Shown one piece after another: positions 48,301 to 61,145 of a DNA stretch of 64,000 bases. The stretch covers positions 31,599,276-31,663,275 of the forward strand of contig NW_027467782.1 in NCBI RefSeq assembly GCF_004210375.1. Reading direction: 5' to 3'. The position numbers and the translations under genes were made by a program. The number at the start of each line of letters is the position of its first letter. The first letter of the stretch is position 1. Below the pieces are notes generated by a model. That model was not told the origin of the DNA. It saw only the letters and a program-made list of their open reading frames with translations, and searched no databases. Origin of the DNA: Tachypleus tridentatus (Eukaryota; Arthropoda; Merostomata; Xiphosura; Limulidae).

Positions 48301-51150
48301 CTGGTTTGCTATTAAGTTTTACAAAAAATGGGTTTGGTTTGCTAATTCCAGATGACCTCAAACAATCATTTTGGTGTTTAGTACTGCTGAAATGCTGTTT
48401 GATAACACTGTCACATAGATGAGCAATTGTAGATCAAAACACAAACTATACATCTTGCATAATTCATACTCTTTGGGGATGATACAATAACACTGAACTT
48501 TTTTTTAAACACTTATGCCTGCAGTTTTATTTGCTATAAACATTTCTTTTCTTTGTTGGAATCATTAGGAATGAAACAGAACCACATTTTTCTGCCATTT
48601 TCTTCTCAAAAAATCATCAGCACACCCTTGATGCTAACTATTTATGTTCCTTCTTAATAAACTATTTGTAAGACTGAGATGTATAGCTGAAAGAAGTGAA
48701 TTACTTATCAAAAATTATTAGAATTTAAACTACTACAAAAATTCATACAGGTATAAAATGATAAATAAATCAAAACAATTACATCTAAATCATAAGAATT
48801 GGCAGGTCTGAAAGTGGTTAGGATACTTCAGACCATATTTGGAGGTTCAACACCTCTTCAAGAGCAGTGAGCACTGAGCATTTGTCTTTTAGTTAGTGGT
48901 AGAAGGAAGGTCCTTACTGTCTTCTATCCCTAAACCTCACACTGGGCACATGTGCACAGAGCAAACCCCAGACCACCTGAAAACATAACATCCAATCAAT
49001 AGTAGGAAGGAGAAATGCTAATGTGATGAGTAAACTCCAGTCCAAAACTAATGGTGCTAATAAATTTTTTTATGGTCCACAGTGGATGAATGATCCCTAC
49101 CAACCACATATGTTAGGACTTGTGTTGGCCAGTCTTATGCCAATCCAACACCAGACTGACCAGGAACTAACATCTATACAGCAGTAGAATGAGAAAAATC
49201 CAAACAAAGGGGTGAACAGAATGCGGTGAATTTATCAATTTTAAATTCAAGTGACAGTGGGAATTTGTCTTTTCTTATAAGGTAGAAAGAGAGTATTCAC
49301 CATCTAAACCAACAGAACACTACAGCCCTATTCCCGATTAAGTGAAAGCAATCTCACTCGGAAAGAAAAGCTACTTGATTCACTTCCCTAGTGGCTAGAA
49401 ACTGGTAAATGGCAAAACTCCTTCAACTGTATGTGAGGGAACAATTCATTAGAATCTGTAGAAATACAACAGCTTAAAACTATGAAGAGTAGGTCAGTCC
49501 CAACATTGCTTTACTCATGATAGTCCATGACTTGATGCAATCTGTTACAGGTTTTGTGACACACTCCACCTAATCAGTAAGAATTACAGACCCGTAAAGT
49601 AATGTGGTGCAGATTTAAAGCTAAGTACCCCAAATAGGTATCACTTGCTACAGAGCAGAAGCAGGTATGTAAAAAGACTACTATAAAGGTAAGAGATAAA
49701 AATAGAGTGAGAATTTACCATTTGAAGTCTATGGATGTTATGGAGAATAGCAACAGGTTGCAAGAAATAGCCCAGTGAGGAAAAGATGTTCACATTATGA
49801 AGATAATGTATAACCACCATATAAAATAAGTTTCAGATACCAATTTGCATAATCTTCTCTAATGTACAACAGAAGAGAGCAGCCATGAAAAGGGTGACAA
49901 GACAGATCTGGTGAGAGAAAACTTGAAAGAAGTGACAAGAATTATTTGTCAATGATGTATAAACCAGATTAATAAGTTGATAAAGCCAACAGGTAAAGGT
50001 TACAAACGAGAAACCCTGTATAAAAAAAAAATGAGTTCCAGGAGATAAAAGACAGAAATAGGAGTAATGGAAAGAAGCAGTGTTGGTAACATAACAACAA
50101 AGAGTTTGCATGGGGCAAAAAAAATAATCAGGATCAGATTGGGAACAAAGATGCACACAGATGGAAGTAAAATAGGTGTGAAAGTCCTTACCTCTTCATG
50201 CATTGTTATTTCAGTAAAAACATTATGAGTGGGATAAAGAACATATAAATATCAATAGCAAAGCCAACCAATAACAACTACATGCAAACAGAAGCAAAAA
50301 ATTAGTCATCAAGAAGAGATGGTGTATCAAATGAGAGGACAAAGGTTAAAATGGAGGAAAGTAAAAGTTATGAAGGTCAATAATGAAATTTCAATCTCAT
50401 AGGGCAATTAAACAGTAAGGATGAAGGACATGAAAGGAATGAAACAGGAGAAAGTATGGGAGAGAAAACAATGTGGGAGAAATGAGAAAATGAAAAGTAT
50501 CGGATAATGCTACTCTATAGATTAAATTGTAAAAATGGATGAACCATTGTCCAAGAGCTAAGTAAAAAAAGCTAGAAGGGTGTGGAACATTCATTTGGAA
50601 AAGTCAGAAGTAGTAACATAAACACAAGATAAACTGATAAACTGGCAAAAAGGAAGGGTGAACAGCACAAGAAAGAAGGAAGGCTACCTGTGAAGAGTGT
50701 GGCTTTGGCTGGAGGAAAAATGGTTTATTTGTTTTGTATTTCCCACTTATTTAAATGAGAGCTATCTGTGCTGAGGAACAATGGAGAAATGATTTTGCCA
50801 AAGAAGGGATTGGGAAAGAAAAGAGGCATGAATGAAAAGGTTGAAGAGATGAAATCACAACTGTGCTGGCCAGAACAGTGAGTTGAGAAAGACTGACATG
50901 GAGGAGTCTGAATAAGAGAGAGAACTCAGAGAAGATGGATAAGCATGCAGGTAAAGACTGAACCCATCTTGACTAAACATATCAAACAGCTGGAGCCAAA
51001 AAATCTGGAAATGGAGACCAAAAGATTGGGAGTTTCATATGGAGGTGAGTGGCCCCTTAATAACTGATATAATATGCAAAAAGTTAAACTGTCAGAACAG
51101 ACCATATTGAAGTGCCACATACATTTATGCATCAGGACATTTTTCAGATT
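45400..51150. repeat. Large purine-rich block of unclassified dispersed repeats
   Basis: The plus strand is conspicuously A/G-rich with very short frames, and long hydrophobic-looking frames on the minus strand are a compositional artefact. 47400-47600 is related to 55640-55880 (AAAATCCCTAAATAT.., ..GATGGTAAGCTAAGGCAAAAG). 45435-45480 resembles 13290-13340. No exon of ATR was recognised, although several hundred residues are expected between 59.2 and 43.3 kb. Confidence 0.5.
48801..48975 (+). repeat. Possible third tRNA-derived SINE (family C)
   Basis: GGTCTGAAAGTGGTTAGGATACTTCAGACC has an A-box-like segment (AGTGGTTAGG), and GGAGGTTCAACACCTC resembles a B box. The body then reads GAGCAGTGAGCACTGAGC... 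Only one clear copy is seen here. Confidence 0.5.
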
Positions 51151-51214
51151 TTACATGTAAATCATATATAACCTCCAGGTAATCATAAAATACTTTACTT
51201 TTTCATTTTCACTG

Positions 51215-51775
51215 TTGTATCTCTATATGGTTTGAGTTGATTTGACTGACCTTGTAACCACTACAAAATTAGAATTTTTCATTCTAGAAAGACTACAAAT
51301 TATAACTCAAAACTCCAAATGTTTAGTCTAGATAGCTTAAATCTAATAACATTGTACACTTGTATATATTTATTATTTTTATTATACTGACCTTTACAAA
51401 GTGACTTGCTTGGCCATGTTTTTAGTGGACTAGTATTTCATAAAATACAGTCACATTTGAGTGTATTATTACTACTTAGAAACAAGTTCATAAACTAATT
51501 TTTCTTAAAACATAGAACAGTAAATAATGAAATACACCAAACAAGTATCTTTTCTAGTTTTGTACTTTGTACTCATTTGCTGTTAATCATAGGTTGCTAA
51601 GCCTTATCAAATTTTGCATGTGGAGGATGTGAAACAAAGTAACTTTTCTCAGGTTTTTAATATACATTTTAAGATAACATCAAACTACTATACTGATACA
51701 ATAAAATTCCACTGTAATTTAGTTTAGTAACTAAGCTGTATTTGAATCTAATAAAATATGAAATCTCCAGCTCTC
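51215..51775. repeat. Dispersed repeat segment A, second copy
   Basis: It is homologous to 31950-32640: shared ..AGTGGACTAGTATTT.., ..AGAACAGTAAATAATG.., ..GTTGCTAAGCC.., ..CATGTGGAGGATGTGAAAC.., in the same orientation. Confidence 0.8.
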
Positions 51776-52000
51776 TAAAGTCTTACCTTATCATTCAAAA
51801 TCTCCCATGAAAAGATGAATTTTTCACCAATTAGTCAAGAAACCTACTAGAAATAATGCTATTTTAGATTTATTAACATAAAATATGGAAATGATCAAAG
51901 GGTGAAAACTGAGGAACATCTGGGTGCTTTATTGGGTTCAATGTTTTGCTGCATATGGAGATAAGGAATAAAGATATTTTAATTATCAATTTAAGAAAAG

Positions 52001-53990
52001 TACAACAGATTTACTGTTATACATTTATTTTAGTACCTATGCTTGTTTCTCTATAACTTTTGTTTTTGCACAAAACATATATTCTTGACTGTGTATTGTG
52101 CAAGTCCCATCTGTTCTTAAAATTGGTAAAATGTTCTTCAGTGTAATAACTGACAATGTACCAGGTGTATATGTATTACTAGTGACTGACAGCATTGTTG
52201 CCAAATGAACTTTGGTGTATTTTCTAGAGTCTCCTGTAATTGGTGTATAAAAACCAATGTGCAGAGAAACAAATATTATTATTATTGGACAACTACAGTC
52301 AGTGTGCTATAGGCCTCAGGAGCTATAACTGTGATAATTGCCTATTAATTGGAAAACTACAGCATTGAACCAGTAATGTTTATAGATTTAGACCATTACA
52401 AATGATTCAACTTCAGTGAATTAATGTTTAGAGGACGATTTTATAGATTCATCTCAGATGTTTTTTTGGCCTGACAGGGATCTTCCAAATAACTGTCCTA
52501 CTGATAATTCATTGGTGAGTGTCAATAATGGACATAATGGTTCTAGTTCACCTGGTGAAGTTCCATGTGCTAGAAATACATTGATCAATGAGCAAGAAAA
52601 GAATCTGCAGACTTTATCACTCTTTAAATATGCACTCCCAAAAAAATGAACTGGAAAAAGTTTCATATTACTTTTTCAAAAATGGTGTGCTAATGAGAAA
52701 ATGGAGAACACCAAATGTACCAGTGTTAGAGGACTGGGCTGTAATTTATCAAATTGCTGTTCCAAAAGTGTATCATTTTGACATAGTGAATGTAGCCCAT
52801 AAACTCCCCATGGAAGGTTGTTTAGAAGTCAACAATGCATGTGATAAAAATTATGAAACATTTATTTTGGCCAAAAATTAGGCAAGATGTTTCCTGGTTT
52901 TGTAAAACTTTTCACACCTGTCTGTGTAATAACTGATTGTGTTATTACAAAAGATAACATTTGTGCTCAAGCACTTTCACATGCTATGTAGTTTTATTAT
53001 CATAAGGTTATTTGTATTAATTGTTTTATATATATATATATTTTTATAATTTTTGAAGTTATATAATTTTTTAACAATGCATTGTATTTAATAAATTGTT
53101 ATCAGTGTGCATGTGTGTGAGTGTATGTATATGTAACATCTTAATTAAAAATTGTCTAATGCCAATCTTAATTCTCTAAAGAGAGGTGTAACAGATTTAC
53201 TGTTGTACATTTATTTCAGTGCCTACATATGTTTCTGCATAGCTTTTGTGTGTGTATGTGTTTTGTTTTTTTCACAGGATATATATTCTTGACAATGCAT
53301 TGTGCATATCCCACCTATTCTCGAAATTTGTAGAAGGTGCCTGAGCATAAGAATCAACAATGTACTAGTTATGTATGTCATACTAGTAACTGACTCTATT
53401 GTTGCCAAGTGAACTTTGGTGAATATTCTAGGAGTCTTGAGTGAATGGTATATCAAAGTAGACATGCTGAGAGACAAATATTATTATTATTGGACAGCTA
53501 CAGCCCATATGACATAGCACTCGAAAGATATAACTGTGATTAACACCTATTAATCAGAAAACTGCAGAACCAGTAATGTTTATAGATTTCAACCATTATA
53601 AACCATTGAACTTCAGTGAATTAATTTCAGGTGTTAGTATTTTGTAATTCATATAAGACCAATCAAGCTAGCTAGCTTAAGTGATATGTGACACTATCAA
53701 CTCAGAATTAATATGCTTGTCGTGGACCTAGATTATCAATAAAATATTCAGTTCTAGACCAATTATAAGAATTAGTATTATCTGTAAGTTCTAAAACTTT
53801 TGTAGATAAACAATCCTTTGTAATAAACTATTAATAATACCCATTATTATAAACTGTACTTTTCTTGTTATTGTTTGTATACTAAAACATATTTGTGTTA
53901 AAAATGAAAGTTGTGAGTATTAATCTTCCAGGCAAATACCATAAATCTAATACATATTCACATTTAATTAACTTCTGAATTCAAATAAAA
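52001..53990 (+). mobile_element. Remains of a Ty3/Gypsy-type LTR retrotransposon
   Basis: A direct repeat at about 52001-52440 and 53187-53640 (..ACAGATTTACTGTT.., ..TTGTTGCCAAGTGAACTTTGG.., ..GAAACAAATATTATTATTATTGG..) flanks a pol fragment. The right copy starts TGTAAC and is preceded by a purine-rich stretch (TAAAGAGAGG), as expected for a 3' LTR and polypurine tract. The left copy appears truncated where it joins pol. Further right-hand sequence to 53990 is shared with 31430-31860. Confidence 0.7.
52588..52970 (+). pseudogene. Gypsy-type integrase N-terminal (zinc-binding) fragment
   Basis: The frame reads YYFFKNGVLMRKWRTPNVPV.. then PKVYHFDIVNVAHKLPMEGC, and after a stop and frame change IRQDVSWFCKTFHTCLCNN. 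This follows the H-H-C-C integrase zinc-binding layout of Ty3/Gypsy elements (..VLSLAHD.P..GHLG....IR.DV..FC..CHTC). The second His of the usual GHLG motif is replaced (GCLE), and stops follow. It is non-functional. Confidence 0.8.
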
Positions 53991-54299
53991 ATATCTTGTT
54001 ATTTGATACATTAATATACACAACATAATAAATTGGAAACCTGTCTGAACTAAACAATAATAGATACCTAAGGCAAATTCTGAAGGGTGAAACAAAAATT
54101 ATCTTTTGTGAAAGATTTATTTAAAGACACTAATTAGATGTGAAAAATGTTTAAAGACAAATATTTCAATATTCAAGATAAACATATACTTTATAGATCG
54201 AAAAGAGTAATTGCAAGTAAAAAAAACCAGGTTGGCTCACAAAGAGTATAAGAGGTAAAATTAAATAAAAGCACCATAAGTTTAAGAAATTTAAACTGA

Positions 54300-55250
54300 C
54301 TGGTGCAACAAGAGATTTAGAAGATTACAGAAGATGAAGTTAAAGAAGCAGGAACATCAAAAGGAATTGTGTGAGAAAAGGTTGGCTAAAATGTAAAATT
54401 AGCAGTATGAATTTCTTTAAATAAGATAATGGTAAGCAAGTGTTAGGAAGAGGTGATAAAGAAAGGCTCACCATTGATAATTATGAAATGCTAGGTTTTT
54501 TAAATTTTGCTTTGTCTTTAGTTTTTACTTAACAAGATTTAAGCAGTATTCCACATATTGAAGAGTTGGTAGATGAAAACAAGATGAAACAACATTACTG
54601 CATTAATTTACGAGATAGTTAAGAAAAAACTGAGAAGTTTCAAGAATGATAAATATCCTGCACCAGATAGTATTCTTCAAAAGATGGAGGTTACAAAATT
54701 AGCTGTGCAAGCCACTTGCTGCAATTTTTTATCAGTCCCTGAACAGTGAGTAGGTACCAGAGGACTGGAAATTAGCTAATGTAACTGCTAATTTCAAAGG
54801 AGGTGAGAAAAACTGTCCCAGTAATTATGGACCTATTAGTCATATACTGTATTAAAAGATGCTTTGCAAAGTCATTCTGAAAAGCTGACAAATTGATGAG
54901 ACGGTCAACATGGTTTTACTGAAGGAAAAATCTTGCATTACGAATCTTTGACATTCCTTGAAAAGGTTACTGCCAATGTAAATAAGGGTAAGTGTAGATT
55001 TGATATACCTGGATTTTCAGAATACATTTGACAAGGTAATATATAAAAGGCTTGTAAAAAAGTTCTCTCTGTATGTGTGGGGAATAAGTTAGCAAACTGG
55101 ATAGACGAATGGCTGGACGGAAGAGAAAAAGAAGGTTGTTACCAAGTTCATCCAAAATGTACTAATTTCACAAATGGGGTACCTCAGGGTTCAGTCTTAG
55201 AACCTTTATTCTTTTTTATTTAAACAGGCATTGAACTGTTGGAAAGGGTT
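54300..55250 (+). pseudogene. Degenerate non-LTR reverse transcriptase fragment
   Basis: Read across frames: DWKLANVTANFKGG, CPSNYGPISH, QHGFTEGKSCITNL, FDKVIYKRLVKK, NKLANWIDEWLDGRE and NGVPQGSVLEPLFFF. This is the order of motifs in CR1/L2/jockey-type RTs (NYRPIS, QHGF..G.S, AFDKV, GVPQGSVLGP). It ends before the YADD motif. Many stops are present. Its relation to the jockey-like LINE at 19.0 kb is distant. Confidence 0.8.
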
Positions 55251-55619
55251 CTGAGTAGGTGTACTTTAATGACTATGTTGAAGGGGTGAAATCTCTCAAA
55301 TCAATAAAAGCAATGATATGGCCTTTGATGCATGACCCATCTGAACTGAGTTAAGAATCTAGTTCAAATTGATGTTTATTGTATCAAAATACTAAATCTA
55401 TAGTTTTGTATGAATTAGGGACTCAAATTACTGATATATATATTACAAAATCAAAACATCATATCTTTTATAATCGTTCAGATATGGTTTATGTACTGAA
55501 TCATGCATAATGGCCCAATTCACCACTTTCCATTATTGGAAACAATATCTTATATAAGTAAGTATATTATATCTTATATAATATAAGTAAGTAACTAATT
55601 TCATTACACAGTTCACTGG

Positions 55620-56180
55620 TTAGAAAGGAAGGACAAGGCAGTATCTGATGAAAATCCCTAAATATGAGTGGAATGTTTAAGAAAAAGTGTAAGTTAAACA
55701 TTATCCGTAGGAGAATCGAAAAATAAGACAAAGTTAAAATCTAGGTAGGGGATAAAATGGGTAGGATTAAGAGAGGGTTTTCCCAACACTGGCAACAGAG
55801 ATCTCAAGGATATAGAATCAAGAAGAAAATTTGCCTGATGGTAAACTAAGGCAAAAGAACAAATGCCACGGTTGGACAAGGCTTGCAAGTACTCACTTCC
55901 AAAAGAGAGACAAAAATGCTCATTGTGAAACAATATCTAGAAAAGGAAGGAAATATTATACTGCAAAAACATGTCTATAAAAAATAAAAAAACTGAGGTA
56001 AGTCTCACATATTCAGCAGTCAAGGTCTAGAAAGGCAAGCCATGATCAGGTGGAAGAAAATTAACATTCATCTCAATGGGTTTTGCTATAGTAGGAGGAA
56101 GGCAAACAATATCTGGAGAAAGTAGGATGTACCCTGACCCTCAGAGCTCCTCACAAACAAAAGTAATAGTAAAACATATA
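55620..56180. repeat. Purine-rich dispersed repeat, second copy of 47.4 kb segment
   Basis: 55645-55885 aligns with 47400-47600 (AAAATCCCTAAATATGAG.., ..TGATGGTAAACTAAGGCAAAAG..). It is non-coding. Confidence 0.65.
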
Positions 56181-57994
56181 AATTATAAAGAACAACAAAA
56201 ATGAAATAACTGATAAATTGTAAATGTTGAGAAATTGTGTGGTGAAATAAACATATGTATCAGATGTTATGCATTAAAGCAAATAAAATATTTAATTTAA
56301 TTATTAATTTACCCCTGAGGTAGAAATATAGGTAATTAAAAAATAACAGACTCTTTTAAGCCAAATTGAACAGTGAAGATGAAATATATCACTAAACTCT
56401 AATTTAAAAATACTAACCTGACAATAAGCATGTAGAATACTAGAAGTCTGTGTGGACCCTGGCTACAGGGTTCCACATAAACCAAGTTAATAGGGAAAAG
56501 TATACGAGACAAATAATAATGAAAATTAAACAGAAGTTATTTTTTAAAAGTAAGTAATTATATATAAACATTAAGATATGTATGAGACACGATATATGAA
56601 AAAAAAACAATATTGTTAACCCAATAATTGATATACCAGTAAGATAAATTACACGTAATCCTAAAATAACAAAAACCAATGATAAGCCTAATTGAATGGT
56701 ATAGAATGCAGGATACAACTAAGCCTAAACCTAAACTAAACTCTCAGTACCAATCTACCAAAACTTATGTTATGGAGCCCAAATAACAACAGATAATGAT
56801 ACTAGCAATAAAAATGTTATAAACTCATAACTATAGATGTTTAATCTGCCCAAAGTTGGCAGACTGTATTTAAAAATGTGCAGACCACCAAACTCAAGTC
56901 AAGGCACAACAAATGTCAGCACTCTGGAGAATCAATATAACAATGAAAAAAAGCTGATTATTTTGCAGTAGAATACCACCACTAGAAACCTGTATAAATG
57001 TGCTAATAGAAAATATAACTTCTGAAATGGTAACTTAGAATGTGTAATTCATAATTCAAAATGAACACATTACAACCATACTGACAGAAAGAAATACTTT
57101 TTGTAACAAAGTAACAAGTCCATAACTAAATAGAAATATAGAATAATTCCACTTCAAAATAATTCAACAAGTTACAAATATCACTACTGTATAATAAAGA
57201 GTAAACCTGTTGAGAGAAATTGATACAAATATGAGAAAAACAACAATAAACACATGAAACGAGAACAAATTAAAAGTCACAACACAAGAACAACCAACCA
57301 AGAAGAAATAATTCAGTGAAAGAGAACAGAGGGAGTTGCACATATCAGGAGCATGTGTGTTGCACTACTATTGGTGGGAAGGTTGTCACATGATAATCTG
57401 CATGCAAGACACACTTTACCATTTAACTGTTAGGCATGCTTTTTTTTTACATATAGATAAAAGCACCAAACTATTTATTGATGTGAGAGGAAGTAATGTT
57501 TGGTATTGGAAGAATAATCATGAAACAACTCTGGTACATCAAAACTAAGGCAATTTTCAGTTTGTTTTTATTCTTACCCAAATCCAAGTCTGAATACTAA
57601 GCAAACATTTGATAGTATCTGTGTTTAAAATTTCATAATTTTCATTTTTCTCCACTAATTTGAAAATGATAGAATGTGTAAAAAAGAATTTTTGGCATAA
57701 ACACTGTTATCATAGGTAAAATCATGTTATAAATTTTAATAATTCACAATAAACATTCAATAAAACTTACAAAATTTGATATATTTCTGTATTTATATTA
57801 ATATTCATTATTTCAATGCCAGAAAGAAATAAAGAGCAAACATCACAACAGAAATTTCTTTCATATATTTTGTGTATTTTTTTCATTTTTATACTTAAAA
57901 GTAAGACAATAAAGCATTGTAATAGAAATGTTTAAATTTACATAGGGAAATACACTATCAAGATTTTAACAATCACAATTGAATAATAAAGATA
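56181..57994. other. AT-rich intron, nothing recognised
   Basis: No exon-like or transposon-like sequence is recognised. Confidence 0.4.
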
Positions 57995-59183
57995 CACCAC
58001 ATGGCCAAAAGTAGGTGAATACCCATATGTGCTTGTTGAACATTTCATTCCAAAAACATGGGCATTAATATGGAGTTGATACTGCCTTTGCTGCTATAGC
58101 AGTCTCCACAGGAAGGGTTTTCCCTAGATTTTGAAAGATGGATGTGGGAATTCACTCCTATTCAGTCACAAGAGCATTAGCAAGGTTGGGCAAGAAGGCC
58201 TGGCTTGCAGTCAGCATTCCAATTCATCCCAAAGTTGTTCAGCAGGGTTGATGTCATGGCTCTGTGCAAGCCAGTCAATTTCTTCAACATCGACCTCAGC
58301 AAACCATGTCTTTATGGACCTTGCTTTGAGCATGGGGGCATTGTAATGTTGGAAAAAAGGGGCCTTCCCCCAAACTGTTGCAAAAATTTTGGAAACACAC
58401 AACTCTAGAATGTCATTGTATGCTGTAGCATTAAGACTTCCTTTCACTGGAACTAAAGAGCCTAGTTTAAACCATGAAAAACAGCCCCAGACCATTATTT
58501 CTCCTCCACAAAACTTTATAATTAACACTATGCATTCAGGCGGGCATTGTTTTCCTGGCATCTGCCAAACCCAGATTCGTTCATCAGACTGCCAGATAGT
58601 GAAGCAAGATTCATTACTCCAGAAAACGTGTTTCTACTGATCCAGAATCCAATGGTGGTAACTTTACACCACTCCAGCCAATGCTTGGCATTGCTCATGG
58701 TGACCTTACGCTTGCATGTGGCTGCTCGACCATGGAAACCCATTTCATGAAGTTCCCAATGAACAGTTCTTGTGCTTGCATTCCTTACACAGGCAGTTTG
58801 GAACTCAGTAGATGTTTATGCATTATGCGCTTCACCACTTGGTGGTCCCATTCTGTGAACTTCTATGGCCTACCTCTTCATGACTACAGTGTTTTTTTCT
58901 TCTAGACGTTTTCGCTTCACAATAAGAGCACTTACAGTTGACCGGGGCAGCTCTAGCAGGGCAGAAATTTGACAAACTCACTTGTTCAAAAAGTAATATC
59001 CTATGACAGTGCCATGTTGAAAGACACTGAGCTCTTCAATACAACCCATTCTACTGCCAATGTTTGTCTATGGAGATTGCATGGCTGCATGCTTGACTTT
59101 ATGCATCTGTTAGCAACGGGTGTGGCTGAAATAGCCAAACCCACTAATTAGAAGGATGTCCGCATACTTTTGGCCATGTAGTG
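57995..59183 (-). mobile_element. Tc1-type DNA transposon, degenerate
   Basis: The ends are inverted repeats: left CACCACATGGCCAAAAGTAG, right (reverse complement) CACTACATGGCCAAAAGTAT, next to TA on the left. About 1.19 kb, the length expected for Tc1. It is inserted 31 bp from the ATR-like exon at 59215. Confidence 0.93.
58211..58960 (-). pseudogene. Tc1 transposase, broken
   Basis: The minus-strand frame contains [20 protein letters not shown], then [20 protein letters not shown] and [20 protein letters not shown]. These match the Tc1 DDE catalytic half (MVWG.FS..G.G.L..I.G; Q.DN.P.H; QSPDLNPIEHLWDEL). The D of the usual DNAP motif reads as Y (HYNAP), a lost catalytic position. The helix-turn-helix part lies upstream in other frames with stops. 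Confidence 0.88.
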
Positions 59184-59214
59184 TGTATAACAAATATAGA
59201 AAATCACAACTCAC

Positions 59215-59371
59215 TTCAAAGGTTCTTCTCCTTTAATGTCATCGCTAGCTCTCTTTCTTTTGGTGGATAACCTACTTGTAGATGCTTGATGTTGAACAGG
59301 TTTTCTTGAATTGTGGGATTATGGGCAGACAACTGCTTGAGCTCTTCTCTTTGTATATATAATAATGCAGT
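59215..59371 (-). pseudogene. ATR: ATR-like exon with nuclear-localisation-like stretch, frameshifted
   Basis: The acceptor GTGTGTCAAG is followed by TALLYIQREELKQLSAHNPT then IQEN. After a frame change at about 59290-59305 it continues VQHQASTSRLSTKRKRASDD and IKGEEPLK to the donor GTGAGT. The layout matches ATR ..PLYAALKMESMEIIEEIQ..QENLSSNSDGISPKRRRLSSS. The basic TKRKR cluster sits where ATR has PKRRR. A one-base loss explains the shift. No single frame spans the exon. Confidence 0.7.
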
Positions 59372-59577
59372 CTTGACACACTATATATAAACACACACAT
59401 ATTTAATTACAATAATAATTAAGAATATGTAAATTGAAAGAAAAATAAATCACAGAAACTTAAATTATATTTTTTAGAAAGAACACTGTGCAATATTTGA
59501 AATGAAGAAACCCAAGTAACAAAAAAAAATTTGATATTAATGTAACCTTATCTTTAAACCACAGTACATATGCACAC

Positions 59578-60945
59578 AATTAAGCTCAGTCAATTGGAAC
59601 AACCACATGACCTCTTTGTACCCATTCAAGGTCTTTATAGTTTTAAATACTTCCAATTTTCAATAGTGTACATATTTACAAAATTTTGCACACTTTCAGT
59701 TAACATCATAAATAATATTTTTTTTGTGAAGTAGTTTTAGTAAAATAAAATAAAGATTTGTCCATGTTTATATTAACCAACCTCATAACCACCAAAACAA
59801 AATCAATCTAAACTAACCTTTTCTGATTTTCGAATGACTCTAAATTGTAACACAAAACTACATTCATTTACCCTAAGTAGTTTTAAGGTCCTAACAGTGT
59901 ACATCTATTTGTAATTAAAATTTATTTTTTTATATGCTCTTTGAATCCTGTCTAACTATTATCTGTGTCACTCAAGGCACATACAGCTCACGTTACAGTA
60001 ATGAATCACATTAACTACAAGATACTTGCACGTGTGGCTTGTGAAACATTTTATTATATTATTATTATTTTCTTTACATAATCTATTCTTAACTAATCTA
60101 AAAGAGATCCACATTTTTACATTTTGATTAGTTTTAATAATAATAAATAAAGAAGAAACAAGACAAATATGAAATATTGTACTTGTAGATTGTTGAGAAC
60201 ACTATATACTACTGTTTTTACACTAATGGTAGTAATGCATTAAATAATTTTCATTTAATTAAATAACGGACCAAAGAACATATACTGATAATATGTAAAA
60301 AGCAGATAATTTCTCCTAACACTCAATTTTTCTACCTTTCTACCTATGCAACAAAAGCTGTTGCAAATCTGTCCAAGCTAGCCATTAAATTTCCCATGAG
60401 AAAGAAGGTTGTTCTCTGAGTAAAACTAATGTTTATTTTTTCAGAATACAACATTATACAATACATCATTTGATAGATCAAAACCTTGACTTTCTGTTGG
60501 TTATAAATAATATATAAATAAATCTAAGAGAGAATAATCACCAAAACCTGAAAGAAAGGATATGACAGCTTGATGTGGCAGGAATGGGGTCTGATTTTTT
60601 ATTTATAGCTTTGTAGCCAAACAAAATTGAAGGCTATAAAAATTATGGTTTGTCTGAGCAATGACAATTTTATTCTGAGTAATTTAAGTTTAATTTTGTA
60701 CTTTTTGAAAGGGTGGTGAATTAAATAGGGAAGACAAGATACCTAAAGTAAATATGTCATGTGTTATACTAAGAGAAATTCAGGAAGTTTTTTTAAAATA
60801 TGACCTCGTAGAATTAAAAACTTATAAAGATATGAATCATTAGCTAAAATTTTAAGCTTTTCTAAATAATATAACATAAAAGAAAAAATAGTTTAATAAA
60901 AGTTTAAATGTAAGACACTAAACGATACCTTGGGTGAGAAGATTA
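59578..60945. repeat. Dispersed repeat D, copy 4
   Basis: It shares, in order, CACATGACCTCTTTGTACCCATT, ACTAATGGTAGTAATGCAT, TCTGATTTTTTATTTATAGC, GTTTGTCTGAGCAATGACAA and AATGTAAGACACTAAACG with the copies at 25.6-31.3 kb, in the same orientation although about 30 kb away. Confidence 0.85.
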
Positions 60946-60999
60946 GTTAACCAAAGACTTTTAAAATGCTGGTCTTTCATTTTTGATTTGTTTATGAAT

Positions 61000-61145
61000 T
61001 TTGTGGAAAACTATCCAAGGGCTTTACACGCATAGCTGTCTCCAATTCTGAAGTATAAGACTAAAAGGAAGGTAGCTAAGGAACAGCCAGTGAGATTTGA
61101 TAGTTACACTTATTGCACCCACAAGCCCCACAGAACACACATTTG
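61000..61145 (-). repeat. SINE family A, diverged fragment
   Basis: GAATTTTGTGGAAAACTATCCAAGGGC, then CCAATTCTGAAGTATAAGACTAAAAGGAAGGTAGCTA follow the SINE-A body. No tRNA head remains. Confidence 0.65.

Noticed and set aside
46289-51132. Several minus-strand open frames rich in Phe, Leu and Ser that look like membrane proteins
   Set aside because: The complement of purine-rich repeat DNA reads as TTT/CTT/TCC codons. The hydrophobic pattern is compositional, with no conserved motifs or splice structure.
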